Shown here one piece after another: positions 53,745 through 61,340 of a stretch of 64,000 bases of DNA. A program made the translations under genes and the position numbers. This stretch comes from UBA1783 sp033808805. Lineage in GTDB: Bacteria; Bacillota_I; Bacilli_A; Erysipelotrichales; Erysipelotrichaceae. A model generated the notes under the pieces. It did no database searches, was not told the origin of the DNA, and saw nothing but the letters and a program-made list of their open reading frames with translations. How positions within the stretch are numbered: position 1 is the first letter of the stretch; each line of letters starts with the position of its first letter. The stretch lies in the NCBI GenBank assembly GCA_033808805.1, contig JAPXMY010000001.1:1-64000 (forward strand). Reading direction: 5' to 3'.

Positions 53745-54122
53745 ATGAAAAAAATTAATTATATGCTTTTACAGCTATTACTATCAATACTGTTAATTGC
53801 CTTGGGATTACTAATCCACTTCTTGGGAGAAAATACCGTTGAAGGAGTTTCACTAATATTGTTGACAGTTCCAGGAATTGTATTATTTCTGAGTTTTTTT
53901 GTGGAGTTCTTTAGACTTAAAAGGGATGTCTACTGCATCCCTATCTACTTGATTTCAATCTTTGGCTTGGATCTTTTCGTATATTATACATTTGATATGT
54001 CATTAACCTCAAGTCTGGCTTGGGTATTGTTTGTTGTTGTCGCTGCGATTACAGCCTTGATATGTTTTCTATTCCATATCGTTTATCAGACATTTGAGCC
54101 AACTGGCAAAAAAGTAAATTAA
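53745..54122 (+). CDS. Four-helix membrane protein, probable leaderless gene
   Basis: A 125-residue protein with four hydrophobic segments (residues 7-27, 36-54, 65-84 and 91-113) and a short polar C-terminus. No AGGAGG-type site precedes the ATG; a TATAAT lies only six bases upstream, so the transcript would begin at or next to the start codon. No family is recognised. Confidence 0.65.
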   Translation: MKKINYMLLQLLLSILLIALGLLIHFLGENTVEGVSLILLTVPGIVLFLSFFVEFFRLKRDVYCIPIYLISIFGLDLFVYYTFDMSLTSSLAWVLFVVVAAITALICFLFHIVYQTFEPTGKKVN

Positions 54123-54150
54123 AAACCCAGTGTTAACCCCTGGGTTTTCT
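54121..54150. terminator. Bidirectional terminator
   Basis: AAAACCCAG-TGTTAACC-CCTGGGTTTT ends both the membrane-protein gene (+) and tRNA-Asn (-). Confidence 0.75.
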
Positions 54151-54156
54151 TTTTAA

Positions 54157-54232
54157 TGGCGCCTAATACAGGACTTGAACCTGTGACAAACCGGTTAACA
54201 GCCGGTTGCTCTACCGACTGAGCTAATTAGGC
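54157..54232 (-). tRNA. tRNA-Asn (GTT anticodon)
   Basis: A 76-base cloverleaf with encoded CCA: acceptor GCCTAAT/ATTAGGC; anticodon stem ACCGG/CCGGT with loop CTGTTAA, anticodon GTT; T arm ACAGG-TTCAAGT-CCTGT. G34 makes it a queuosine target for TGT encoded 1.4 kb away. Confidence 0.96.
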
Positions 54233-54431
54233 AGCACAAATATACTACCATAGTAAAATGGCAAAAGCAAGATATAAAATTAAATTTGTCCCATATTTAT
54301 TTCTATATTTTAAATCAAATTTTAATTATACTTTCTTTCTACCTGTCTTCTTTTGATGTTAAAAACCAGCGGTTATCAACATTTGATAAAAACAACACCC
54401 TGTTTTTGTCATGATATGTTAAACTAAAATA

Positions 54432-54456
54432 GTAATCCAATATCATAAGGGATTAC
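54432..54456 (+). other. Hairpin upstream of galE
   Basis: GTAATCC pairs with GGATTAC across an 11-base loop in the leader of galE. No T run follows, so it is not a terminator; role unknown. Confidence 0.35.
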
Positions 54457-54495
54457 AATTATGTTTTAATATGCTAATTAGCCAGGAGGAAAATT

Positions 54496-55509
54496 ATGAG
54501 TAAGGTTCTATTAACTGGAGGAACAGGTTTTATTGGTTCTCATACTGCTGTAGCCCTGATTGAAAATGGTTATGATGTTGTAATCATCGATAATTTGGTG
54601 AATTCTGAAGAAGATGTGGTACATAGATTAGAGCAATTCAAAAACGTCAATATTCCTTTCTATTATGGAGATTGTCGTGATGAGAATTTGCTGGATAAAA
54701 TATTTAAAGCACATGATATTGAAATTGTCATTCACTTTGCTGGATTAAAGGCTGTTGGTGAATCGGTAAGCTTACCTTTGGAATACTACGAAAATAACTT
54801 AAATGCAACTATTATATTGTTGAAATCTATGTTGAAAAACAAAGTACATAAACTGGTTTTCTCCAGCAGTGCCACAGTTTATGATGAAAATAATCCTGCT
54901 GAAAGAGTTGAGGGATCTAGCTTAGGCTGTACCAATCCATATGGCTGGACAAAACTTATGGGTGAACAGATAATCAGGGATACCTGTCAAGCTAACCGTC
55001 AGCTGGATGCTATTTCGCTGCGATACTTCAATCCCGTTGGAGCTCATCCTTCAGGAATTATTGGAGAAAATCCAAAAGGCATCCCAAATAATCTGGTGCC
55101 CTACATTCAACAGGTTGCCACTGGCATCAGAGACTATTTAAAGGTCTTTGGCAATGACTATGATACTATCGATGGTACTGGTGTCAGAGATTACATTCAT
55201 GTCTGTGACTTGGCTGAAGCCCATGTGGCAGCCAGTAAATATCTGCAAAATCATAAGGGCTGTCTGGAAATTAACATTGGAACAGGAAAAGGAGCATCTG
55301 TTTTGGAAATGGTCCAAGCTTTTGAAAAAGCTAATAATATTAAAATCCCTTACAAGATTGAAGCTCGAAGACCTGGTGATGTAGCTATAAATTATGCCAA
55401 TGCAAACAAGGCCTATGAATTATTAGGCTGGAAAGCAACTAGAACTTTAGAAGATATGTGCAAAGATGCATATAATTGGCAATGTAATTTACAAAAAAAT
55501 AATAATTAG
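54496..55509 (+). CDS. galE: UDP-glucose 4-epimerase
   Basis: The 337-residue short-chain dehydrogenase-like enzyme interconverts UDP-glucose and UDP-galactose with tightly bound NAD. It shows GGTGFIGSHT near the N-terminus, HFAGLKAVGES, the catalytic SSSATVYD and YGWTKLMGE (Tyr and Lys), RYFNPVGAHPSG and GVRDYIHVCDLAEAH. AGGAGG precedes the ATG. It is alone and could supply sugars for surface polymers. Confidence 0.95.
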   Translation: MSKVLLTGGTGFIGSHTAVALIENGYDVVIIDNLVNSEEDVVHRLEQFKNVNIPFYYGDCRDENLLDKIFKAHDIEIVIHFAGLKAVGESVSLPLEYYENNLNATIILLKSMLKNKVHKLVFSSSATVYDENNPAERVEGSSLGCTNPYGWTKLMGEQIIRDTCQANRQLDAISLRYFNPVGAHPSGIIGENPKGIPNNLVPYIQQVATGIRDYLKVFGNDYDTIDGTGVRDYIHVCDLAEAHVAASKYLQNHKGCLEINIGTGKGASVLEMVQAFEKANNIKIPYKIEARRPGDVAINYANANKAYELLGWKATRTLEDMCKDAYNWQCNLQKNNN

Positions 55510-55567
55510 TGTATAATTAATTCAATAGGAATTTAAAGTATATTTCTTAAATATAGGAGGATGACAA

Positions 55568-55750
55568 ATGTTTAAATTTAAAAAATTATTAGGAGCTACT
55601 GCTTTAGGTGCAGCTCTGGCAGCTATCGGAATCAAGGTTGTTAAAGATGTCTTACGTGCTGATGAAGAAGAAAAAAACATTATTGATTTAGAAAAGGAAG
55701 CAGCTGCAAAAGCTGAAGAGTCAAGCGAAGAAACAAACGTTGAAGAATAG
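55568..55750 (+). CDS. Small protein with one membrane helix
   Basis: A 60-residue protein beginning FKFKKLLGATALGAALAAIGIKVV (probable signal anchor) with an acidic Glu/Ala-rich C-terminus. AGGAGGATGACAA precedes the ATG. It follows galE by 58 bases and may be in the same transcript, ending at the hairpin at 55773. No family known. Confidence 0.6.
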   Translation: MFKFKKLLGATALGAALAAIGIKVVKDVLRADEEEKNIIDLEKEAAAKAEESSEETNVEE

Positions 55751-55772
55751 TTAATAACGTTGTAGTTTAAAG

Positions 55773-55797
55773 CACAGGTTTATCCTGTGTTTTTTTG
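55773..55797 (+). terminator. Terminator after small membrane protein
   Basis: CACAGG-TTTAT-CCTGTG followed by TTTTTTT. Confidence 0.88.
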
Positions 55798-55810
55798 TCG
55801 CCTTATATTG

Positions 55811-55834
55811 CAAAAGCAGGATTTTAACCCTGCT
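55811..55834 (-). terminator. Weak terminator of the feo operon
   Basis: Minus-strand GCAGG-GTTAAAAT-CCTGC followed by TTTTG; it overlaps the last codons of the Cys-rich protein gene. Confidence 0.55.
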
Positions 55835-55979
55835 TATCTTTATTTTTAATATCTATTCTACCTGGACAACTGCTGCAATTGCCAGTACATCCAGCACATT
55901 TACTCTTTTTACTATATCTAACCGCTAAGATAAATACTATTACTATTGCCAGTATTAAAACATAATCTATAAAACTCAT
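55824..55979 (-). CDS. FeoB-associated Cys-rich membrane protein
   Basis: A 51-residue protein missing from most size-limited gene calls: an N-terminal helix (YVLILAIVIVFILAVRY), then KSKCAGCTGNCSSCPG and a basic tail. The Cys cluster and position match the FeoB-associated Cys-rich proteins of Bacillota, proposed as a metal-binding partner at the membrane. Its ATG overlaps the feoB stop (ATGA), so translation is coupled. Confidence 0.82.
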   Translation of the reverse strand: MSFIDYVLILAIVIVFILAVRYSKKSKCAGCTGNCSSCPGRIDIKNKDKQG

Positions 55980-57958
55980 ATGAATACACCTGCCAGCTGA
56001 TAAACTATAAAGGCTGCAATCCAGGCCACAGAAATTTGGAAAATCACAATTCCAAAGGTTTTAATTACTGAATCAAGCTCTCTTTTTATCGAAGCAATTG
56101 CTGCAAAGCAAGGGGTATATAAAAGTGTAAAAGTCAAAAATGATAAGGCACCTGCAGTAGTCAGAAGTGTTTTAATTCCAGTTGGAACTAATACTTCTAA
56201 AGTTGAAACTACAGTTTCTTTAGCAATCAAACCTGTAACCAAAGCTGTCACAAAACGATAATCTCCAAAGCCCAGTGGTCTGAATACTGGTTCCATAATT
56301 TTTCCCAGTGACCCTAAAATAGATAGGCTGGCATCATCTACAACATTGAACCTTAAATCAAATGACTGCAGAACCCAAACAAGAATTGTCGCTGCAACAA
56401 TTATCGTAAATGCTCTTTGAAGGAAATCTTTCGCCTTTTCCCACATCAGCAAAATTACTGATTTAACACTTGGAAGACGATAGTTTGGCATCTCCATGAC
56501 AAATGGAATAGGGTTTCCTTTAAAGGCCAATTTATTAAAGATAACTGAAGTGATGATTGCTGTAATAATGCCACCAAAATACAGTCCTGTCATTATTAAT
56601 GTTTTATGTTCAACAAAAAAGTAGTCTGTAAAAAAGGCGTAGATAGGAATTTTTGCAGTACAGCTCATAAACGGCACCAACAGAATCGTTAATTTTCTAT
56701 CCCTTTGAGAAGGCAAGGTTCTTGTAGCCATAACTGCTGGTACAGTACAACCAAAACCGATTAAAAATGGAACAATGCTTTTACCAGACAAACCTATTTT
56801 TCTTAACAGTTTATCCATCACAAAAGCAATTCTAGCCATATATCCCGTATCCTCTAAAATTGATAGAAAGAAAAACAGGATAACAATTAATGGTAAAAAT
56901 GATAAGACTGAGCCAACTCCAGCCAATATGCCATCAACAATCAGTGACTTAACGACCTCATTGATTCCAAAATTAGCCAATTGTGTTTCAATAACAGCAA
57001 TACCATTATCTATGATGGCGGAAAATCCATCGGCAAAAAATGTTCCAAATGGTCCAAATGTCAACCAGAAGATAGCTGTTATAATAACTGCAAAGATTGG
57101 AATAGCAAAATATTTATGCGTTAAAACCTTATCAATATTGATGCTTCTTGTTCTCTCCTTGCTCTTTTCAGGTTTTGAAACTGTTAAACTGCAGACATTT
57201 TCAATAAACTTATAGCGCATATCGGCAATAGCCGCTTCACAATCCAAACCTCTTTCATTTTCCATTTCTTCAACATGAGAATTGATGATATCAATTTTTG
57301 ATTCATCAAGATCTAATAAATCTATTATTTGCTGGTCTTTTAAAATAACTTGCATCGTTGCATATCTGGCTGAAACATTGGCAGCATCAGCAAGATCTTC
57401 AATAACATGACTGGCTGCATGAATGCACCTATGTACTGGTCCCGGTTTACAGAAGTCATATACCTTTGGAATACTTTTATTTTTAGCTGTTTTTTCCACT
57501 ACCCTTAAAAGTTCAGAAATTCCTTCTTCTTTAATAGCGCTGATTGGAACTACTGGAACACCTAAAAGTTCAGACATCAATTCAATATTGATTGAACCGT
57601 TATTTGCTCTGACTTCATCCATCATATTTACAGCCACAACTGTCGGTCTTCTAAGTTCTAACAGCTGTAAAGTAAGATAGAGATTTCTTTCTATGTTCAT
57701 AGCATCAACAATATTGATAATAGCATCAGGATTATTTTTCAAAATAAAATCCCTGGTCAGAATTTCTTCACTTGAATATGGTCTGATTGAATAAATGCCT
57801 GGTAAATCAACTATCTGATAATCTGTACCTTTTATAGTTCCATACTTCTGCTCAACAGTGACACCAGGAAAATTTCCCACATGTTGATTTGAACCTGTCA
57901 ATGCATTAAAAAGAGTCGTTTTACCACTGTTCTGGTTTCCTACTAAAGCATAAATCAT
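55976..57958 (-). CDS. feoB: Ferrous iron transporter B
   Basis: The 660-residue protein imports Fe2+. Its N-terminal G domain has GNQNSGKTTLFN, DLPGIYSIRPYS and NMMDE (a variant of NxxD), followed by a helical regulatory region and about nine to eleven membrane helices with GFGCTVPAVMATRTLPSQRDRK and the gate motif CTAKIPIYAFF. It starts one base after the feoA stop. Confidence 0.95.
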   Translation of the reverse strand: MIYALVGNQNSGKTTLFNALTGSNQHVGNFPGVTVEQKYGTIKGTDYQIVDLPGIYSIRPYSSEEILTRDFILKNNPDAIINIVDAMNIERNLYLTLQLLELRRPTVVAVNMMDEVRANNGSINIELMSELLGVPVVPISAIKEEGISELLRVVEKTAKNKSIPKVYDFCKPGPVHRCIHAASHVIEDLADAANVSARYATMQVILKDQQIIDLLDLDESKIDIINSHVEEMENERGLDCEAAIADMRYKFIENVCSLTVSKPEKSKERTRSINIDKVLTHKYFAIPIFAVIITAIFWLTFGPFGTFFADGFSAIIDNGIAVIETQLANFGINEVVKSLIVDGILAGVGSVLSFLPLIVILFFFLSILEDTGYMARIAFVMDKLLRKIGLSGKSIVPFLIGFGCTVPAVMATRTLPSQRDRKLTILLVPFMSCTAKIPIYAFFTDYFFVEHKTLIMTGLYFGGIITAIITSVIFNKLAFKGNPIPFVMEMPNYRLPSVKSVILLMWEKAKDFLQRAFTIIVAATILVWVLQSFDLRFNVVDDASLSILGSLGKIMEPVFRPLGFGDYRFVTALVTGLIAKETVVSTLEVLVPTGIKTLLTTAGALSFLTFTLLYTPCFAAIASIKRELDSVIKTFGIVIFQISVAWIAAFIVYQLAGVFI

Positions 57959-57959
57959 A

Positions 57960-58187
57960 CTAATTTACCTCTTGCACTTCAATTAATTGTGCTTCTTCTA
58001 ATCTGATAGTTAAAACATAACTTCTTAAAGTTATCTCAATAGGATCTTTTAATGGCGCTGTTTTAACAACCTCAACTACTGTTTCAGGTATCAGGCCCAT
58101 CTCCAACAATCTACATCTCAATACTCCGCTGCCATTTACTTTGGTAATGATAGCAGGTTTACCGATTTCCAATTGGTCTAAAGTCAT
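57960..58187 (-). CDS. feoA: Ferrous iron transport protein A
   Basis: A 75-residue SH3-like protein, MTLDQLEIGKPAIITKV, RCRLLEMGLIPETVVEVV, and IEITLRSYVLTIRLEEAQLIEV, the standard FeoA pattern that activates FeoB. The ATG at 58187 follows AGAAGG; a TTG six bases upstream is less likely. It is the first gene of the feo operon. Confidence 0.92.
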   Translation of the reverse strand: MTLDQLEIGKPAIITKVNGSGVLRCRLLEMGLIPETVVEVVKTAPLKDPIEITLRSYVLTIRLEEAQLIEVQEVN

Positions 58188-58217
58188 AAACAAACCTTCT
58201 TTCTAATCCTGAAAATC

Positions 58218-58246
58218 ATTATAGTTAGTCTTGACTAACTTGTCAA
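58218..58246 (-). promoter_or_regulatory. Consensus feoAB promoter
   Basis: Minus-strand TTGACA (58241-58246), 17 bases, TATAAT (58218-58223): perfect match at both hexamers. Confidence 0.85.
58223..58240. promoter_or_regulatory. Perfect palindrome, candidate metalloregulator operator
   Basis: AGTTAGTCTTGACTAACT, eight-base arms and a TT centre, fills the spacer of the feo promoter. The TTAG...CTAA outline resembles DtxR/MntR/SirR-type boxes, and iron-responsive repression of feo is expected. The regulator is not in the window. Confidence 0.6.
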
Positions 58247-58251
58247 TACTT

Positions 58252-58280
58252 TTTCACAAATATTTTCTTTATGCTATAAT
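58252..58280 (+). promoter_or_regulatory. Promoter of SGNH hydrolase gene (leaderless)
   Basis: TTTCAC (58252-58257), 17 bases, TATAAT (58275-58280), with the GTG start at 58288 only seven bases downstream. Confidence 0.55.
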
Positions 58281-58287
58281 ACTTTTT

Positions 58288-58866
58288 GTGAAACGAATAC
58301 TTATTTATGGTGATTCCAATACCTGGGGATATAACAGCACAGGTGGCCGATATGACAATAGATGGCCAAGACTGCTTACCGGCTATGAGATTGTGGAAGA
58401 AGGAATTAATGGTCGAACAACTATCTTCGATGACTACAAGCCTTATAGAAACGGTTTAAAGGGTCTAGGCTATGCTTTAATTTCAGCTAAACCAATTGAC
58501 TTGTTAATTATCCAATTGGGAATTAATGACTTAAAATTCACTGATGCTCAGGGAAGCGGTGAAGGATTAAGAGAAATTCTTGATTCTCTGGTTGATATTG
58601 ATATAAAATATCCTGGAGCCAATACGGCTATTTTTAATGAGATAAAAAGAATTTTAATTGTTTCCGCAATTGAATCAGACCATAAGGAATCAAAAAAGCT
58701 GGCTGCTGTCTATGAAAAAGTAGCCAGGGAATACAATTGTTTCTTTTTAGACCCAAATCAGTTTGTCAAATCGAATGATATTGATCACATTCATTTAGAT
58801 GAAATAAATCACAGAAAACTTGCTATCGCCATGCAGGTAGTTATCGATAATATTCTAGGAGGATAG
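58288..58866 (+). CDS. SGNH/GDSL hydrolase, probable leaderless start
   Basis: A 192-residue esterase. Block I GDSNTWGYN carries the serine, block III GINDL, and block V DHIHLDE the Asp-x-x-His pair. It is cytoplasmic and could deacetylate or de-esterify a small substrate such as an acetylated sugar. The GTG at 58288 starts at VKRILIYGDS; longer in-frame starts lie before the promoter and are rejected. No Shine-Dalgarno sequence. A glutamine amidotransferase follows three bases after the stop. Confidence 0.85.
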   Translation: MKRILIYGDSNTWGYNSTGGRYDNRWPRLLTGYEIVEEGINGRTTIFDDYKPYRNGLKGLGYALISAKPIDLLIIQLGINDLKFTDAQGSGEGLREILDSLVDIDIKYPGANTAIFNEIKRILIVSAIESDHKESKKLAAVYEKVAREYNCFFLDPNQFVKSNDIDHIHLDEINHRKLAIAMQVVIDNILGG

Positions 58867-58869
58867 ATT

Positions 58870-59586
58870 ATGTGCGAAATGTTTGCTTACAGTGGAGAAA
58901 AAACACAACTGAATTCATACCTGAATGAGTTTTATTCCCACAGTGAAGACCACTCGGATGGCTGGGGTCTTGCTATTGGCTATAATGTTGAAAAAGAGCC
59001 GATTAAAGCCAATGACTCTGTCTATTTAAAGCATCGTTTGGAAAATATAATTGAGGAAAGTGAACTGATTGCCCATATCAGATCTGCTACTGTAGGTTCA
59101 ATTAATTATTTAAATAATCATCCTTTTGTTAAAATTGATAAATTCAATAATAAGTATGTTTTAACTCATAATGGTACAGTTAATGAATATAAGCCATTAG
59201 ATAAATATAAAAACATTCAAAAAGGGTCAACTGATTCTGAAAGAATCGCAGAAATGCTGATTGATGAGATAAACAAATATGATCACAATATTTCTTTTGA
59301 AGAAAAATTCCTGATTATAGAAAATTTAATTTCTCAAATAACTGAAAACAATAAAAATAAAGTTAACTTATTTATTTTCGATGGACAATATCTCTATGTT
59401 CACTGCAACTTTGAAACTACTCTTCATCTTCTAGAAAAAGAAAATGGAGCATACATATCTACTGCTCCTCTATCAGATGAAAATTGGAAACAGTTTCCCA
59501 TCAATACCTTAATTGCTTATAAAAATGGTAAATGTATAAAAAAAGGTGAACGCCATAATGGAATTTGGATTCCTGAAAATAAATAA
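58870..59586 (+). CDS. Class II glutamine amidotransferase (YafJ-like)
   Basis: The 238-residue Ntn hydrolase begins MCEMFAYSG, where Cys2 is the nucleophile after Met removal. It has HSDGWGLAIGY, IAHIRSATVG and THNGTVNEY with the residues that bind glutamine. No synthase domain follows, as in YafJ-type proteins with unknown acceptor. GGAGGATAG precedes the ATG and it shares an operon with the SGNH hydrolase. Confidence 0.86.
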   Translation: MCEMFAYSGEKTQLNSYLNEFYSHSEDHSDGWGLAIGYNVEKEPIKANDSVYLKHRLENIIEESELIAHIRSATVGSINYLNNHPFVKIDKFNNKYVLTHNGTVNEYKPLDKYKNIQKGSTDSERIAEMLIDEINKYDHNISFEEKFLIIENLISQITENNKNKVNLFIFDGQYLYVHCNFETTLHLLEKENGAYISTAPLSDENWKQFPINTLIAYKNGKCIKKGERHNGIWIPENK

Positions 59587-59603
59587 CTTGAAATGTAGAA
59601 TTA

Positions 59604-59630
59604 GAGGTTGAAATCAATCTCTTTTTTATT
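59604..59630 (+). terminator. Terminator of amidotransferase gene
   Basis: GAGGTTGA-AA-TCAATCTC (one G-U) followed by TTTTTTA. Confidence 0.75.
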
Positions 59631-59791
59631 CCGTATTGCTTGGTTTGCCCAGGACGAACCACACAAAGCTAAGTATATAAGTGTCTGTTGGCAACGATCA
59701 TTCGCATTTAATCTTCTTGATTTTTTCTTCAATTGTCAAAAAGCCTCTTGGGCTTAAAAATGTTCATGGTATAGAAGAACTTCTTTCTACG

Positions 59792-59840
59792 TATAATAAA
59801 ACATCTATTTCTTTGTTAAAAATAGATGTGTTTATTTATT
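59792..59840. terminator. Hairpin terminator after membrane-protein gene
   Basis: ACATCTATTT-loop-AAATAGATGT, ten-base stem, with T-rich sequence on both sides. Confidence 0.6.
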
Positions 59841-59913
59841 ATTTTGATTTAGCAACAGTTTGTTTTAAAAAGACAACGTTCTTTATGATTAAGCCTGAGG
59901 CATGTTCTTTTTA

Positions 59914-60486
59914 TCAAACGTTTTCTTCTTTATCCAAATCAGCAATCATTTTATTGTAACGTCTGACATCATAATATTCGCCAATTAAATATTCGATTAT
60001 GATTGAGGCGATAAAACCTCCTGCAAAGACCATAGCTGCTGATAATGCAATAATTGCCCCTTTATTCAAGTTAGGAAATGTCGAAGTTATAAACTCAAAT
60101 TCCATAAAATCTATTTCTCCAAAAAGCAATAATGCCGTATCCATAACAGCAAATGTCAGACCAAATGATACACTCTTAACAAGATAATTTTTAAAACGTA
60201 CATATTTTTCTTCTTTTGAACTACCAGTAGGCAGTGGTCTATTCCAATAATCAGTTGGCTGTTCGACATCACCCATCAAACGACGTGAAATAATAACAAC
60301 AATAGCTGATCCAAAGATACCCAGTATTTCTAAAATTGGCTCTCCACCTGTAACAATTTTATAAAATGATACTACCATCAGGTAAATTATCAAAAAGATA
60401 TAACCATTTGCACTTGCTCTTTGTGCGATTTGACTTTGTCTTTCATCCATAAATATAAAATTCTTTTTTTCCTTATTCTTTTTCAT
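59914..60486 (-). CDS. Membrane protein of a regulator/membrane pair (DUF6773-like)
   Basis: A 190-residue protein with FMDERQSQIAQRASANGYIF at the start, about four membrane segments, and a soluble centre (GDVEQPTDYWNRPLPTGSSKEEKYVR). This MDERQ-type start and topology match membrane proteins that sit next to small XRE regulators in Bacillota; I think DUF6773 but cannot verify it. It overlaps the HTH gene by four bases (ATGA). Confidence 0.7.
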   Translation of the reverse strand: MKKNKEKKNFIFMDERQSQIAQRASANGYIFLIIYLMVVSFYKIVTGGEPILEILGIFGSAIVVIISRRLMGDVEQPTDYWNRPLPTGSSKEEKYVRFKNYLVKSVSFGLTFAVMDTALLLFGEIDFMEFEFITSTFPNLNKGAIIALSAAMVFAGGFIASIIIEYLIGEYYDVRRYNKMIADLDKEENV

Positions 60487-60686
60487 TTTTCATCTTCCTC
60501 CCAGAATAAATCATTTAATGTTTTGTTTGTAGCTTTACAGATATCAATGCATAAATTTAATGTTGGATTGTAGCTTCCATTTTCTATTGCACCAATCGTC
60601 TGACGGGTTACACCCACTGCTTTTGCTAAATCTTCCTGTGACATACCTAACTCAACACGGGCTACTTTTAAGCGTATATTTTTCAT
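60483..60686 (-). CDS. Small XRE-family HTH regulator
   Basis: The 67-residue protein is essentially one HTH_3 domain, NIRLKVARVELGMSQEDLAKAVGVTRQTIGAIENGSYNPTLNLCIDICKATNKTL, as in YozG/SinR-like short regulators. AAGGAGG precedes the ATG. A promoter and direct repeats lie upstream; it probably represses itself and the membrane gene. Confidence 0.92.
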   Translation of the reverse strand: MKNIRLKVARVELGMSQEDLAKAVGVTRQTIGAIENGSYNPTLNLCIDICKATNKTLNDLFWEEDEK

Positions 60687-60707
60687 AACATACCTCCTTG
60701 CGACTTT

Positions 60708-60736
60708 AGTGTATCATTTATGTTACAAAGTGTCAA
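60708..60736 (-). promoter_or_regulatory. Promoter of XRE/membrane operon
   Basis: Minus-strand TTGACA (60731-60736), 17 bases, TACACT (60708-60713). Confidence 0.75.
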
Positions 60737-60737
60737 C

Positions 60738-60772
60738 TATATTTTACATTTAATTTAATATATTTTACATTT
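60738..60772. repeat. Direct repeats upstream of XRE promoter
   Basis: TATATTTTACATTT occurs at 60738-60751 and 60759-60772, exactly 21 bases (two helical turns) apart, just upstream of the -35. Possible operator. Confidence 0.5.
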
Positions 60773-60854
60773 TGTTTATTTTAATTAACTTTTTTGCTGT
60801 ATAAAGATTAAAAATATGACTATAGAACCAAAAAAATCTACTTTTAAAAGCTTT

Positions 60855-60895
60855 AATAATAAAAACCATATAATTTTCAGCATTATATGGTTTTA
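60855..60895 (-). terminator. Second terminator after desulfoferrodoxin
   Basis: Minus-strand AAAACCATATAAT-loop-ATTATATGGTTTT followed by TATTATT. Confidence 0.8.
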
Positions 60896-60908
60896 TTTTT
60901 ATCTTTCA

Positions 60909-60939
60909 AATAAGAAAACCTGTCTTTTTATGACAGGTT
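60909..60939 (-). terminator. First terminator after desulfoferrodoxin
   Basis: Minus-strand AACCTGTC-ATAAAAA-GACAGGTT followed by TTCTTATTTG. Confidence 0.85.
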
Positions 60940-60950
60940 ACTTCTTTTTC

Positions 60951-61328
60951 TTATAAATCTGTTTTCCATAGGCCATGTAAATTACAATATGCATAAACTG
61001 CAACTGCTTTATCATCGCCTACAGCAAATGATGCCTTTGGTGCATCTGTTGGTGCCAATTTCTTGATTTGTCCACCTTTTTCAGTTTCTAGATAAACCCA
61101 TTCAATGTAGTGTTCTGGAATCATAGGATGATCAACGCTACCAACATTAACATAGACAGTTCTGTCTTCTACTTTAACGTATGGAAGATGTTTTTCACCA
61201 CTTGCCTCAACAGTGTTGTGTACCAATTCTTCCATTTTCTCACCACAACATACTACAGGAACACCTGCATCATGGATTTTTTGAATCTGGTTACCACATT
61301 TACGGCAAATATAGAATTTTGCTTTCAT
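60951..61328 (-). CDS. Desulfoferrodoxin (superoxide reductase)
   Basis: A 125-residue two-domain desulfoferrodoxin; the ATG at 61328 follows GGAGGG. The N-terminal FeS4 site is FYICRKCGN...VVCCGEKM. The C-terminal neelaredoxin domain has GEKHLPYV (Glu/Lys and a His ligand), VDHPMIPEHYIEWVYL and the last ligands CNLHG. It reduces superoxide to peroxide at a Fe(His)4Cys centre, with electrons from rubredoxin. It is the last gene of the oxidative-defence operon. Confidence 0.95.
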   Translation of the reverse strand: MKAKFYICRKCGNQIQKIHDAGVPVVCCGEKMEELVHNTVEASGEKHLPYVKVEDRTVYVNVGSVDHPMIPEHYIEWVYLETEKGGQIKKLAPTDAPKASFAVGDDKAVAVYAYCNLHGLWKTDL

Positions 61329-61340
61329 CAATTTTCCCTC

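Larger units (their letters stand above)
59587..59913. other. Intergenic region with two hairpins
   Basis: Convergent gene ends flank this region. It has a terminator for the amidotransferase gene and one for the membrane-protein gene. Short ORFs in it show no coding signature, RBS or known family; the middle part (59640-59790) may be degraded DNA, but I could not identify a source. Confidence 0.5.

Noticed and set aside
59681..59959. ORF in the amidotransferase/membrane-protein gap
   Set aside because: No RBS or coding pattern; overlaps two terminators and the converging gene end.
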